DNA from: Solen grandis | Lineage: Eukaryota > Mollusca > Bivalvia > Adapedonta > Solenidae | Length of the DNA: 64,000 nt | Reading direction: 5' to 3' | Assembly: GCA_021229015.1 (NCBI GenBank) | Contig: CM037791.1 | Location: 56,427,741-56,491,740 of the forward strand | Shown here: positions 1 to 10,602 of the stretch, in pieces | How positions within the stretch are numbered: position 1 is the first letter of the stretch | Layout of the letters: each line of letters starts with the position of its first letter | Translations under genes and position numbers: made by a program | The notes under the pieces: model-generated | Seen by the model: the letters and a program-made list of their open reading frames with translations, nothing else | What the model was told of the DNA's origin: nothing | Database searches by the model: none

Positions 1-61
1 CAAGATTGTTCAAATCATAGCCCTACGGTGATAAATGCCCCCGCACCAGGGGTCACTTGTT
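1..61 (+). repeat. Tail of a 164-bp tandem repeat unit
   Basis: These bases match the end of the repeat units at 2734-3220, including the 'CACCAGGGGTCACTTG' end. They form the left flank of the element at 62-2733, so that element split an existing repeat array. Confidence 0.8.
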
Positions 62-93
62 AGGACTTTCTGCCCTTTCGGCAGAAAGTCCTA
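61..93. repeat. Perfect terminal hairpin
   Basis: The arms TAGGACTTTCTGCC and GGCAGAAAGTCCTA are exact reverse complements around CTTTC. It marks the left end of the 2.7-kb element. Confidence 0.9.
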
Positions 94-113
94 TTGGGTT
101 TGTACTGTTTATT

Positions 114-1608
114 CTTCTTCTTCTTATTATTATTATTATTCTTTTTTTCTTCCTAACTAAACGCTTATTTTTCTATGTTGCAATACTCCTAGGACGATGA
201 AATTTTTATGACTTATTAGCCACGTCAGGAAATTTTGATTTCTATGATTTTCATATGCCTATGACGTCATATGACGTCACATTTGAAATATGCTACAAAA
301 GTTTGTACGCGGTCTACAGCCATTGTTTGTGAACCGATTTTCATCAAATTTTCACAGATTGTGTATATTAAGTTCTAGTTGTGCATCCGGTGTCCGTTTT
401 TCAAAATTCGAAAAGTCCATGGTTCTATAGCGAATCCAAGATTCGAACCAAGGTCGGAAATTTTTAAATGCTTATAAAATCTGTCCTATTTAAGAAAGAA
501 AGTTGATATTTAGTCAGTATATAGGTCTCTAGAAGTTTTAAAAATTTTGTGAAAATATTTCTCATATGACGTCACGTGACGTCATTATATGATAATGTAT
601 TTCTAATATTAACAAGAATATTTCTATATGTTGAAATTGTCGAAAGGCAATGAAAATTTAAAGACACATGCTTCAAACGCTGAAATTTTGATTTCTATGA
701 TTTTCATATGCCTATGACGTCATATGACGTCACATTTGAAATATGCTACAAAAGTTTGTACGCAGTCTACAGCCATTGTTTGTAAACCGATTTTCATCAA
801 ATTTTCACAGATTGTGTATATTAAGTTCTAGTTGTGCATCCCGGTGTCCGTTTTTCAAAATTCGAAAAGTCCATGGTTCTATAGCGAATCCAAGATTCGA
901 ACCAAGGTCGGAAATTTTCAAATTCTTATAAAATCGGTCCTATTTGAGATAGAAAGATGATATTGGGTCAGTATATAGGTCTCTGGGAGTCTTAAACATT
1001 TTGTGAAAATAAATGTCATATGACGTCACGTGACGTCATTATATGATAATGAATTTCTAATTCTAACAAGATTATTTCTATATCTTGAAATTTATGAAGG
1101 GCAATGAAAAATTAATGCCGCATGCTTCAGATGCTGTAATTTCGATTTCAAAGATTTTCAGAAGCCTATGACGTCATATGACGTCACACTTGAAATATGC
1201 AACAAAAGTTTGTACGCGGTCCAGAGCCATTGTTTATGAACCGATTTTCATCAAATTTTCACAGAATGTGTATATTACGTTCTTATTGTGTATACCGGTG
1301 TCCGTTTTTCAAAATTCGAAAAGTCCAAGCATATATGGCGGATCCAAGATTCGAACCAATGACGTCAATATTTAAATGCTTATAAAAACTGTCCTATTTG
1401 AGATAGAAAGTTGAAATTTTGTCAGTTAGTAGGTCTCTGGGTGTCTTAACAATTATGTGAAAATAAACGTCATATGACGTCACGTGACGTCATTTGTTTA
1501 TTATTATTATTCTTTTCTTCTTCCTAACTAAACGCTTATTTTAATATGTTGCAATAGTCCTAGGACGATGAAATGTTTATGGGTTATTAGGCACGTGAGG
1601 AAATTTTG
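114..1608 (+). repeat. Three tandem 454-bp units rich in TGACGTCA, with flanking repeats
   Basis: The motif ATGACGTCATATGACGTCAC starts at 261, 714 and 1168, giving spacings of 453 and 454 bases. Each unit closes with a second pair of palindromes (CATATGACGTCACGTGACGTCA near 566, 1019 and 1473). A further TGACGTCA lies near 1359. The array is bracketed by near-identical segments at about 114-237 and 1497-1608, which share 'CTTCCTAACTAAACGCTTATTT'. Short ORFs in the units are open only by chance and differ between copies. Confidence 0.85.
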
Positions 1609-1943
1609 ATTTCACCCCTACTGCATATATGTAGCCATATCTCAATAAATATCGATTTTTGTAAATATATGTATGAATACGAATTATAGCTGAATAATTG
1701 ACGTTTCCAAAGATATTTAGTTTATTAAAATTGGTTTACGCAATACAAAGTTATAAGCAAAAAAACTAAATGAAATGAAGCTAATTTTGCTGATAATATG
1801 CTGTTTTCTTGAGGTTTAACAGTCAATATCTCAGAAACGACTGAAGATAAGTTTATACATTATGCATGTAAAATGTAGCATGTTTTAAGAGCTTTCTATT
1901 CCAATATGAATTATTTTATTTAGCTAAAATAGTTGCGCAACGA

Positions 1944-1978
<35 letters not shown>

Positions 1979-2690
1979 AATTGCAATTGATGGGCTATAT
2001 CTTGATTTTTTTGTTTTTTTTGTTGTTGTTGTTGTTTTTTGTCGAATGTTGACTGTTTCCAAAATAAGCATTGAAGTTAATACATGTACAACGGCACAAG
2101 ACAAAAATCCGTATTTGCAACACTATGTAGCTAGCGAGCAGTTTGCAAGCCTTGAAAAATTCACACGCAGCCCCACATTTTAGACCATCTAAAAACTGCA
2201 TTGTTATGCTAACGATATTCATATTGCATCAGTTTGTAGGCTGGGATGTTACCTTTCAAAATATCACCATAGTTCGAAATTCCAGGAATTTATGGCAAAA
2301 CTACGGAAGCCCAAACACGCCAAAATCGCTAAATACGATTAACTACGTTACAGGTGTCGAAAGGATATAGCACTATACAAATATTCAATACTTCTTCCTA
2401 ATGAGGCTAAAATTAAACAAGGTTACAACTGAGCTGGAGTGATGAAATTCTATGTGTGATGAAAGTTAGAAACTTACATTTGAACACTGTTTCATTTTTC
2501 TTTCATGTCATATGACATAGTATAAATGTTGTATGTAAACTACATGTGCAAGATATGGGCGGACTTTTATTAAAATTCACAGAATGTGTTCTATTTGTGC
2601 TATTTTATATAGAAATAGAGGAGATAGAAAGTTGCAATTTGGACAGATTATCTATTATGTCATCTTCTATATATACTATATAAAGCAGAT
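1609..2690. other. Right half of the 2.7-kb element, no gene
   Basis: AT-rich sequence with an A-run at 1948-1976 and a T/G-rich run near 2008-2038. Overlapping short ORFs on both strands around 2000-2370 look like chance. Nothing else is supported. Confidence 0.6.
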
Positions 2691-2733
2691 GTTGCAGAAA
2701 GTCCTATCATTCGTTTAAACGAATGACATCTAG

Positions 2734-3397
2734 TTTTACATAGAGTTATAGGAAAATCTTTAAAAATCTTCTTCTATGATTCCATAAGGCCTAGAGCTTA
2801 GATATTTGGTATGTAGCATCATCTTATGGTTCATTACCAAGATTGTTCAAATCATAGCCCTATGGTGATAAATGCCCCTGCACCAGGGGTCACTTGTTTT
2901 ACATAGATTTATATAGGAAAAACTTTAAAACTCTTCTTCTATGAATCCAAATCGCCTAGAGCTTAGATATTTCATATGTAGCATCATCTAATGATTCATT
3001 ACCAAGATTGTTCAAATCATAGCCAAATGGTGATAAATGCCCCCGCAATAGGGGTCACTTGTTTTACATAGAGTTATATAGGAAAATCTTTATAAAAAAA
3101 AAAACTACTATGAATCCATAAGGCCTATAGCTTAGATTGTTGGTATGTAGCATCATCTAATGGTTCATTATCAAGATTTTCAAAATGGTGGCCCTTTGCA
3201 GATAAATGACCCCGCACTAAGTCTTCTCCTCTGAAACCATAAGGCCCAGTGCTTATATATTTGGTGTGTAGTATTGTCAGGGCTAAAATGTTTAAGATTG
3301 AGTTATATCAGAATTCTTGTCTGTTTAAAAACCTTGTAATCAGTTGTAGCAATGGTACTCAGGTGAGCGTTTCAGGGCCATCATGGCCCTCTTGTTA
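2734..3397 (+). repeat. 164-bp tandem repeat array ending in a GGGCC hairpin
   Basis: Units start with TTTTACATAG at 2734, 2897 and 3062 (periods 163 and 165) and end with CACCAGGGGTCACTTG. The last unit decays and runs into CAGGTGAGCG, then the hairpin AGGGCCATCATGGCCCT (3374-3390), then CTTGTT. Decayed relatives lie at 6181-6390 and 53330-54610. Confidence 0.85.
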
Positions 3398-3687
3398 AAA
3401 CTAATAATCAGCTATATTCCCAGTGCCAGAAAGGGTATTTTCCCATTTTATGCAAATCTTCCCAGTAAATACTCAGACGAAGAATTGATGGGTTTGATTT
3501 TTAGGGCGGAAAAAAAGGGAATTTCAACTCAGACAGTATACAAAGAAACTGACAAATAAACCCTTTATCTCGTTTTCGAGATTTGCTGTATTTTCTTGAC
3601 TATTTTTCCTAATTTCTAATATCTGTATGCAAATATTCCTAGTTTGAAGAGTATGTATCATTTTCCATATTAAAGCAGCTTGTTCAC
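3398..3687. other. Intergenic, nothing recognised
   Basis: AT-rich sequence without a convincing ORF or repeat. Confidence 0.5.
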
Positions 3688-4110
3688 AGATGGTCATTGA
3701 CTAAGAATTTGATTTTTAACTATAAATTGTGTATGTATTATGTCTACCAATACCCATCTACAGCCAAAAAAAAAAAAAGGCAGGTTTCTCCATCACAGGC
3801 AGTTACCATCACAGACGGAATTGAAAGTAATATTTAGAATGATGTTCATTTAGATTCATTCACAGTGAATTCGCTGATTTCATAGGCTGAACTTATAAAA
3901 TCGCTACACTAAACTGCTGAAGGACGCCATGTGTCACATGGTACCACAAGCACCTGCTTTGGGGATATTGTATTCTATATTTAACCCAATTTTGTTGATG
4001 TTGCGTTAACGTAGTGTTTGCTTGTGCAACGTGACCTACACTTTCAGAATTTATTTATCAGAAAACAAAGACATCACCAACATTAGTTAGGAAGAGTAGA
4101 ATTTTTTGTC
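3688..4110. repeat. Dispersed repeat, copy 1
   Basis: About 420 bases resemble 27686-28170 in the same order and orientation. Shared blocks include TGGTCATTGACTAAGAATTT, TCACAGACGG, AGCACCTG followed by TTTTGGGGATA, and CATCACCAACATTA near the end. Long poly-A tracts differ between copies. No gene is assigned. Confidence 0.75.
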
Positions 4111-4508
4111 TAATTTCTACCGATCATCTGTGAACAAGCTACTTAGAACAGCTAAATAAAAATCTTCTAGTTTGCAGTATTTTGGTACTAGTTCTTTCTT
4201 CTTGGACGAAAACATAATAATTTTATTTATTTTAATGCTTATACATGATATTTCCTGATTAACTTTTAACATTGAGGCTAGAGAATTGTGACAGTGTCTT
4301 AAAGATGACTTTGGCAAAACAACAAAAACAACATCAATTTTTGTTCTATCTACCATCATCACTTGTTATTAGTTGCGATTATCATCAGAACTTCATACTT
4401 TCCCAGAAATTTTACATTTGATCAGGATATCCTGTTTCTTGTTACAGCATGATAGAATCAAACCCTTTCACTTAACCATGCTAAATTTCTTAATTGGCCT
4501 TGTCTTTT
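4111..4508. other. Intergenic, short chance ORFs only
   Basis: ORFs of about 80 codons on both strands overlap here. They have AT-rich, unbiased codon use and no recognisable domain. Nothing else is supported. Confidence 0.5.
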
Positions 4509-5322
4509 TAGCTCACCTGAGCACGTGTGCTCAGGATGAGCTTTTAGGATCGATGAATGTCCGTCGTCCGTCCGTCCGTCCGTCGTCCACAATTTGTTCG
4601 TTTGCACTCTAGCATCTTCATTTTATGAGCAATTATCTTCAAACTTTAAAACAATGTTTATAACCATAAAATCTCGGCCAAGTTCGATTATGGCTGATAT
4701 CGTACCATTACGTCAGGAGTTATGCCCCTTTTAATATTCAAAAAATGCCATATTTCAAGTTGTTTACACTATAGCATCTTCATCTTTTGAGCAATCCTCT
4801 TCAAACTTTATGGCAATGCTTATGACCGTAAGGTCTCAATTGAGTTCGATTATGGCTGAGATTCATCAATTAGGTCAGGAGTTAAGCCCCTTTTAATATA
4901 AAAAAATGCCAGATTTCACGTTGTTTACACTCTAGCATCTTCCTTTTTTTAGCAATCATCTTCAAACTGTATGACATTGTTAATGACCATAATGTCTCGA
5001 TTGAGTTCACTTGTGACTGAGATGGGTCATTTAGGTCAGGAGTTATGTCCCTTTTTATACAAAAAATGCAAGATTTCACTTTGTTTATTCTCTACCAACT
5101 TCATTTTTTTAACAATCATTTTTAAACTTTAAGACAATGTTTATGCCCATAATCTCACAATCGGGTTCAATTATAACTGATATTGACCTGTAAATTTAGG
5201 AGCTATGCCCATTTCACCATAAAAAAAAAGCCAGATTTCACTTTTACACTCAAGCATCTTTATTTCTTAAGCAAACATCTTTCTCAGGTGAGCGACCAAG
5301 GGCCATCTTGGCCCTCTTGTTT
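4509..5322 (+). mobile_element. Repeat element with terminal hairpins and 161-bp internal tandem units
   Basis: The left end is the stem-loop GCTCACCTGAGCACGTGTGC followed by TCAGGATGAGC, and a CCGT run near 4560-4585. Internal units of about 161 bases restart near 4608, 4769, 4931, 5091 and 5250 (TCTAGCATCTTCA-like). The right end is CTCAGGTGAGCG, then AGGGCCATCTTGGCCCT (5299-5315), then CTTGTT. CTCACCTGAG on the left and CTCAGGTGAG on the right are inverted. The family is inferred and no transposase is present. Confidence 0.7.
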
Positions 5323-5590
5323 GGCTTACTTGAGCACATGTGCACTTTACTTACTTATGTGCTCAGGATGAACTATTAGGATCGATGAATGTCAGCCGTC
5401 CGTCGTCCATAATAAGTTTGTTTGCACTTTAGCATCTTCAATTCCTAAGCAATCGTCTTCAAACTTTATGACAATGTGTATTACCAAAATTTCTCGGCCA
5501 AGTTTAATTAAAGCAGATATCGGCCCATTAGGTCAGGAGTAAGGCCTCTTTTTAATATTAAAAAATGCCTAATTTCACCTTGTTGCTAAA
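5323..5590 (+). mobile_element. Truncated second copy of the 4509-5322 element
   Basis: It repeats the left end (GGCTTACTTGAGCACATGTG, then GATCGATGAATGTC and the CCGTCCGTCGTCC run) and about one internal unit, then stops without the right hairpin. Confidence 0.7.
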
Positions 5591-6180
5591 AATAGAAACT
5601 AGAATGGATATCTGTATGGGAGTGGCAAGTTTCAGGGGCATTTATCATCTTCAGTGTATACTGTGACCTCCTACTCTGTTCCTTGTAACTGTCATACATA
5701 AGTTAATCATCATCACAGCAAGATTATAATGCTCAGTCATTTAAATTCATGAAGACATTTATAGCAGTTGTATATATAGCTTGTTTATTGAAGGTATTTC
5801 AGTTCAAAAAACACTCCATTACCTGTGGTTTATGGTTCTGAGAAGATATGATCTGATACACATCAATGACAGCCACAATGATAGATGTGCATAAATCTGT
5901 AATGGAACAAATAAATCACAATACTTTAAAACGATGTGGTAGGTGGGAAATTTAACTCTATAATTAATAATCAGGCTTCAACTGAAGGTTAATAATGCAT
6001 TGTATGTTAATTAGTTGTGAATTGTTTTTCATGTTTAAAATGTCAACTGTCATACATAGGTTAATATAAATGAATTTTATTGATGAATTGATGATGCAAG
6101 GCCAGGTGTTAATGAGATAGTCTTGCATCATGTCAAAGATTGACATCCGGGCCTTTTCCAGGCCACAATACATGGTGACT
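5591..6180. other. Intergenic, no gene
   Basis: AT-rich sequence. A 69-codon - strand ORF at 5964-6173 has no recognisable feature. Confidence 0.5.
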
Positions 6181-6390
6181 TCACCCCAGGGGTCACTTGA
6201 TTTTATACAGACTTATTAGAGCTATGACCTTCAAAATTTAGATGGTAGGTACGGTTTTTGTGTGGGATTTAGATGATATTGCTTACTTCTGCATGGATTA
6301 TGTATTCAGTATGACTCATAATACAATAATTGGCAATGAAGGCAATATTTTTCAGACGAGCGATTCAGGGCCACCTTGGCCCTCTTGTTT
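6181..6390 (+). repeat. Single 164-type repeat unit with terminal hairpin
   Basis: It begins with CCCCAGGGGTCACTTGATTT and ends with GACGAGCGATTC followed by the hairpin AGGGCCACCTTGGCCCT (6367-6383) and CTTGTT. This is the same terminus as 3374-3397 and 5299-5322. Confidence 0.65.
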
Positions 6391-7360
6391 AAAATAACTT
6401 GGCACAAGTGATCCTTAGGACAAGATGATGTGTCACAAACAAGAACCAGGACTGCGTCCGAACGTTCCCTCACGGTTATGAGTTGGTACCCAGCTAACAT
6501 TCATTACACAGCATTAAAATAGAATCAAACCGCTTTTGTTAGGTTGAAAACACAGCTGGTTGCTAGCTTGAAGGTCAAGGTCACGACACTCAGTTGACCT
6601 TAAAATCTTGTCCCATCTTTAACTTGGGTCTTGATTGATCGTTCTTTAAATAATTTGGCACAAGTAATCCTGAGGACAAGACGATGTGTCACAAACAAGA
6701 ACCAGGTCGCTAGCTTGAAGGTCAAGGTCACAGCACCCAGTTGACCGTCGACCTTTAAAGCTTGTCCCAGCTGTAACTGTTATATATAGTGGTGTTTTGA
6801 AATAACATGCTCAAGTGATCCGTAGGACAAGATGATGTTTTGCAAACGAGAAACAGATTCTAGCTTGAAGGTCAAGGTCACAGCGCTAGATTGACTTTAA
6901 AATAGTGTCCCAGCTTTAACTTTGTTTTCGAAATAACTTGGCACATTGATCTTTAAGAAGAATCAATGTATTGGGAACAAGAACCAAGTTGCTGGTTTGA
7001 AGTTCAAGGGCACAGCACTTGGTTGACCTTTGAAACATGTATCTTGGTTGTAACTTTGTTGTGAAAGATTGTGTTTTAAAATAACTTGGCACAAATGATT
7101 CCTAGGATATGATGTAACTCAAAAAGAAACAAGTTGCTAGCTTCAAAGTCAAGGTCACAGCAGTTAAATTTTAAATTTGTGTAAGCAGTCCTGTCTGGGC
7201 TTTATCTTTGTTGTGTATAGTCAAGTTTTGAAATATTTTGGCACGAGGAAGGATCCTTAGGACAAAACACTGTCACAAAACAAGTACAGGTTGCTAGCTT
7301 GAAGGTCACTTGGTTAAGGTCAGGGTCACCGCGCTTATTTGATCCTAAAATCATCTTTTA
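6391..7360 (+). repeat. Diverged tandem array, period about 140 bp
   Basis: About six to seven degenerate units each contain a 'TTGGCACAAGTGATCC' start (near 6400, 6650, 6800, 6930, 7080 and 7215), 'GTCACAAACAAGAACCAGG', and 'GCTTGAAGGTCAAGGTCACA'. The units are too diverged and gapped to code. Confidence 0.8.
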
Positions 7361-7634
7361 TATTCCTAGTTTTTCATATTCACTGACAAAAATATCCTCT
7401 AACATAATGGCGGGGGCATCCGTGTTCTATGGACACATTTCTAGTACTAATTAAAATTTATTTAATTTAAATATTCATAATGATAAAAAAATGATTTTAT
7501 ACCAATAATGAGAGGATTTTTTCTTCTACACCAGATATTCCTTTCGTCACTTGACTGACTTGATGGTACTGGTTAAAGTGGCATAGCGTGCATAGACGGC
7601 TGTAAAACCTATTCAGTCTGACGCTTGCAAACTG
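7361..7634. other. Intergenic before the gap
   Basis: AT-rich, with no supported feature. Confidence 0.5.
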
Positions 7635-7734
7635 NNNNNNNNNNNNNNNNNNNNNNNNNNNNNNNNNNNNNNNNNNNNNNNNNNNNNNNNNNNNNNNNNN
7701 NNNNNNNNNNNNNNNNNNNNNNNNNNNNNNNNNN
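7635..7734. other. Assembly gap (100 N)
   Basis: A run of exactly 100 N, the usual placeholder for a gap of unknown length. The ORF crossing it is meaningless. Confidence 0.99.
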
Positions 7735-7835
7735 CCAACAGGGTATTATCTTCTGTTGTTGTTTTTTTTCTTTTTGTAATTTAGAATTAATATGTGTTAT
7801 TTCTTATTAACCATGATCTTTACACCATTTCTTCT

Positions 7836-8305
7836 GCGGGGCCACCATGGCTGAGTGCTGCTGACATACTGTCAGTTAGTCTCCCATCCCCACCCCCATT
7901 CAACACTGTGGGTTTGAGTCCCAACTAGGTCACTGGGATTTTACATTTCGATCTGACTTGCGGTAGGTCGGTGGTTCTACCCTGGTGCACCCGGGGTCTG
8001 CCCCCACCTGTAATTACCTGGACGACGCTATACGACTGAAATACTGTCGCAGCGATGGTACATTCTAAAACAGCATTTCTGATTCCATATTTGCTAATAG
8101 CTCCCTAACTTGGCGCCCAGTATATAAGGGTAGTTCAAGGACTGGTTGGGCCGGTGTCAGGATAATGTGACTGGGTGTGGTATCATGCCACATGTCTGCC
8201 GCGTGATATTGCAGTCTGGCAGCACTATATCTGTCTCAGTAGACATGTCTCCAAATGACTGAAATACTGACGGTGAGTCGTCAAACCCAATAACTGATAA
8301 TAATA
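7836..8305 (+). mobile_element. Composite tRNA-derived SINE
   Basis: The tRNA-like head carries a box A-like TGGCTGAGTGCTGC (from 7848) and a box B-like GGGTTTGAGTCC (about 7910-7921). It is followed by a body also seen reversed at 28623-28884 (TTGCGGTAGGTCGGTGGTTC, 'GACGACGCTATACGACTGAAA'). A second tail follows at about 8108-8300 (ACTGGTTGGGCCGGTGTCAG, ATCATGCCACAT, GACTGAAATACTGACGGTGA, then CAAACCCAATAA). Two tails in a row suggest one insertion next to or inside another. Confidence 0.75.
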
Positions 8306-8923
8306 ATAGTAATAATAAACATAGTTACTATATATCTATATATAACAAGAAGTCTTAATGGCACACGCAAATGGAAAATATTTTTGTATTGCAAAGTTGT
8401 AATGATGGTTAAATATTACATTGCATACCGCTATCCAACTACAATGGTCCTGCATTCTTCAATGGACCATGACCTGGCAATGTCTCGACCTACAAGCTCG
8501 GCCAATGGATTCCCTGGATTTAGTCATTTTACATTTCAAATTTTAGGGTTATTCTTTAAATACACGATTCTGGATTCCTCCAATTCAGTGCCTGTTCCCT
8601 AGATATGTTTCGATGTATATTTATCATAATGATAAATAGAGTGTTTAAAGAAAATGTTTCAAGAGAAAGTATGCACTCATGTTTTCGTTAATTTAAAATC
8701 AAGCATACCATTTTGTTCAGGAATGCCGGTAATATGTATAGGCTAAATGTTTTCTGAAGAAAAAAAATAAATAAGAAAATGCATATCCTGTTTTTTATGC
8801 TATACTTCTAACATTTCATACGAAACAATATGTATTTCGTAAAGAAAAAATACATTTAAATTAAAGACACCCTTGGTGCATGCCTTCTCTTGCAAATGAG
8901 TATACCATTTGTATGATGATGGA

Positions 8924-8963
<40 letters not shown>

Positions 8964-9129
8964 GAATATATATTTGACCTCGAGAAGACCGTTTAATAGT
9001 TTAATGGTGTAATGGTTTAATGGTTTACACCAAAGTGTGAAATGAGTATACGTTCACTTTTATAAATAAACGTTTAGGAGTTACTACTACAAGTGGGCAA
9101 TTAAGCTTTGAGCAGTATAAAAAAAAACT
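8306..9129. other. Intergenic with (TG)n microsatellite
   Basis: A TG run of about 30 bases lies at 8930-8960. The rest is AT-rich without a supported gene. A 72-codon + strand ORF at 8384-8602 shows no domain. Confidence 0.5.
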
Positions 9130-9351
9130 ATGTCATCTTGTCAAAACAAGTATTGCCTTTGTAAGTCCTTAGCCTCTCACAAATTAAGGACCAGTAAACA
9201 AGTGCACTCTGAAGGGTTTGAAACAACATATAATAGCCCCATCGTCTGCAGCTTGCAAAGCCCGCCCTTGTCCATTCACGGGAACATCCGGGCACTGTCA
9301 CAGTATCATTGTGCGACTATGCGAAAAATGTCGTCTGCTGAAATGTCCTAA
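9130..9351 (+). CDS. Possible orphan coding segment, unrecognised
   Basis: A 73-codon ORF from ATG to TAA. Third codon positions are richer in G and C than the surrounding DNA, which is the main reason to list it. The residues include MSSCQNKYC near the start and a serine/proline-rich middle. There is no domain, signal peptide or membrane segment. No polyadenylation signal or partner exon could be tied to it. It could be a small single-exon gene, the last exon of an unseen gene, or chance. Confidence 0.2.
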   Translation: MSSCQNKYCLCKSLASHKLRTSKQVHSEGFETTYNSPIVCSLQSPPLSIHGNIRALSQYHCATMRKMSSAEMS

Positions 9352-9556
9352 AGTGAACGCCCTTGACTTGTAATCGTCGGAGTACCGAAGGACTACCGAG
9401 CACTTGACGATTAACTGGTAAAAACAAAGACTAAATGACATCCGTAATTGAACTGGAGGACGATTTGGTGAAATCAAGTGGGTAATAACAAGAAAAGCGG
9501 TTTCTTTTATTAGGATAATCCTTTACTCGATCTAATGAGTTCTTAAGTGTCTCAGA

Positions 9557-9741
9557 AAAGTGACATAAGCAGACTGCATCTGACGTTTACTGATAAAGCC
9601 AACGACCCTAAGAGTGTTCAAATGTCCGGAAAAAACAAAGGCTATGTATATCCCTCATCCTTTGTTGGGAACAGCATTGTGAAATATAGCGAGACCAATT
9701 TGGGGAATCCAGAAGCAAAACAACCGGAAGCAGTGGTTTAA
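9557..9741 (+). CDS. Possible terminal exon of an unrecognised gene
   Basis: After a possible splice acceptor (TTCTTAAGTGTCTCAG, ending at 9556) the frame reads KSDISRLHLTFTDKANDPKS and continues for 61 codons to TAA, finishing NPEAKQPEAVV. Codon third positions are much richer in G and C than the AT-rich flanks, and the peptide is hydrophilic and not low-complexity. An upstream ATG at 9437 followed by GTAATA was tested as the preceding exon, but its phase does not match. The family is not recognised. It may be a relic exon. Confidence 0.3.
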
Positions 9742-10239
9742 TACGTGTTTCTTTTTTTTTAAATAATTAAGGATAGCTCGAAATAATAGATTTTGTATAC
9801 ATGTACCTACTTTGCCTACTTATGAAGTTAACAGCTACGTGGTAAGAAAAGCATGACAAAGTTTCAGTTTATCAAATTGCTATGAGTGGCTCTATCTGCT
9901 AACACAAGTATTTGAATCCGGCGAGATGAAAGATATGTTCCTGAGACACAGCAGAAGTAGATAAATAGATATATAGCAATTTGATAAGAATAGAACACGC
10001 CAGAGGACATTTTTCAAGACGTGTACATTGGTACTTTGTCAACATACATCAGGTTTTAAATATAAAGTTGTCACGAATACAGCGTAATTTATTAATAATA
10101 TTAATAAAATTATTTTTTTTAATTAATTTCAATATTTTAAGCAGGAAAATTATATCAATTGGCATATGTTTATTGATTTCATTCAGATAAGTATTCATTT
10201 AGACCCTGTTATTGTTCCCCTGGTGATTGGTGTACTCAC
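9742..10239. other. Intergenic or intron, AT-rich
   Basis: No supported feature. If 10240-10602 is an exon, this would be its downstream intron on the - strand. Confidence 0.4.
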
Positions 10240-10602
10240 CAAACCCCATGGATTCAGCCGCATTCAGTGCGTCCTGCTGGTGTCTGCGTAGCTTACGCTC
10301 AGTTGTCTTTACCGGCTCCGGAGCCTGTTGGCTGTCTTCCGACACCCATGTGATGAACATATTGTTTCTCGTAGATTGGGAGAGAGTCTCATTTCTTCTC
10401 GCCCATCTTTTTAGTCCGGTCATAAAGCGATAACAAAATACTTTTCATGTATTTCTCTAAATAGTTTATGCTGTCAAGTCTACTCTCCTCAGCTTCTGAC
10501 CGAGTGTTAATACATTGAAGGAGATTAACAATATCTGTGGTCGTAAGGTTCTGACTATCGGCACTGTCCTTCTCAATTACTGCTGTCAAACTCCAGCTTA
10601 CC
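10240..10602 (-). pseudogene. Exon-like segment with a one-base frameshift
   Basis: On the - strand one frame (10389-10602) reads coding-like sequence such as VIEKDSADSQNLTTTDIVNL and ends at a TGA. The next frame (10240-10423) continues coding-like with NMFITWVSEDSQQAPEPVKT and RRHQQDALNAAESMGF. A single extra A in the A5 run of ACTAAAAAG, near 10410, accounts for the shift. The right border is a strong splice donor (GGTTTG then GTGAGT, with exon end at 10240). A weak acceptor (ACATTTAG) precedes 10602. It could be a decayed exon, a real exon with an assembly error, or two chance ORFs. No family is recognised and no further exons were found. Confidence 0.35.

Larger units (their letters stand above)
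62..2733 (+). mobile_element. Helentron/HINE-like non-autonomous element
   Basis: The element interrupts a 164-bp repeat array, and the neighbouring uninterrupted units show the empty site (CACTTG followed by TTTTACATAG). The left end is a perfect hairpin at 61-93 with a 14-bp stem (TAGGACTTTCTGCC) and a 5-base loop. One arm of that stem (GCAGAAAGTCCTA) recurs at 2694-2706. It is followed by the 20-base palindrome TCATTCGTTTAAACGAATGA (2707-2726) and then CATCTAG before a T-run. An internal sub-terminal repeat, a 3' stem-loop, a central tandem array and a T-rich target are the published hallmarks of Helentron-associated elements (HINEs). The assignment is inference, because no Rep/helicase coding sequence is present. 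Confidence 0.55.

Noticed and set aside
7625..7810. ORF crossing the N gap, and 57694-57975
   Set aside because: They consist largely of undetermined bases.
9437..9556. ATG exon (MTSVIELEDDLVKSSG) spliced to 9557
   Set aside because: The donor phase (2) does not match the acceptor phase (0), and the alternative frame has a stop just upstream.
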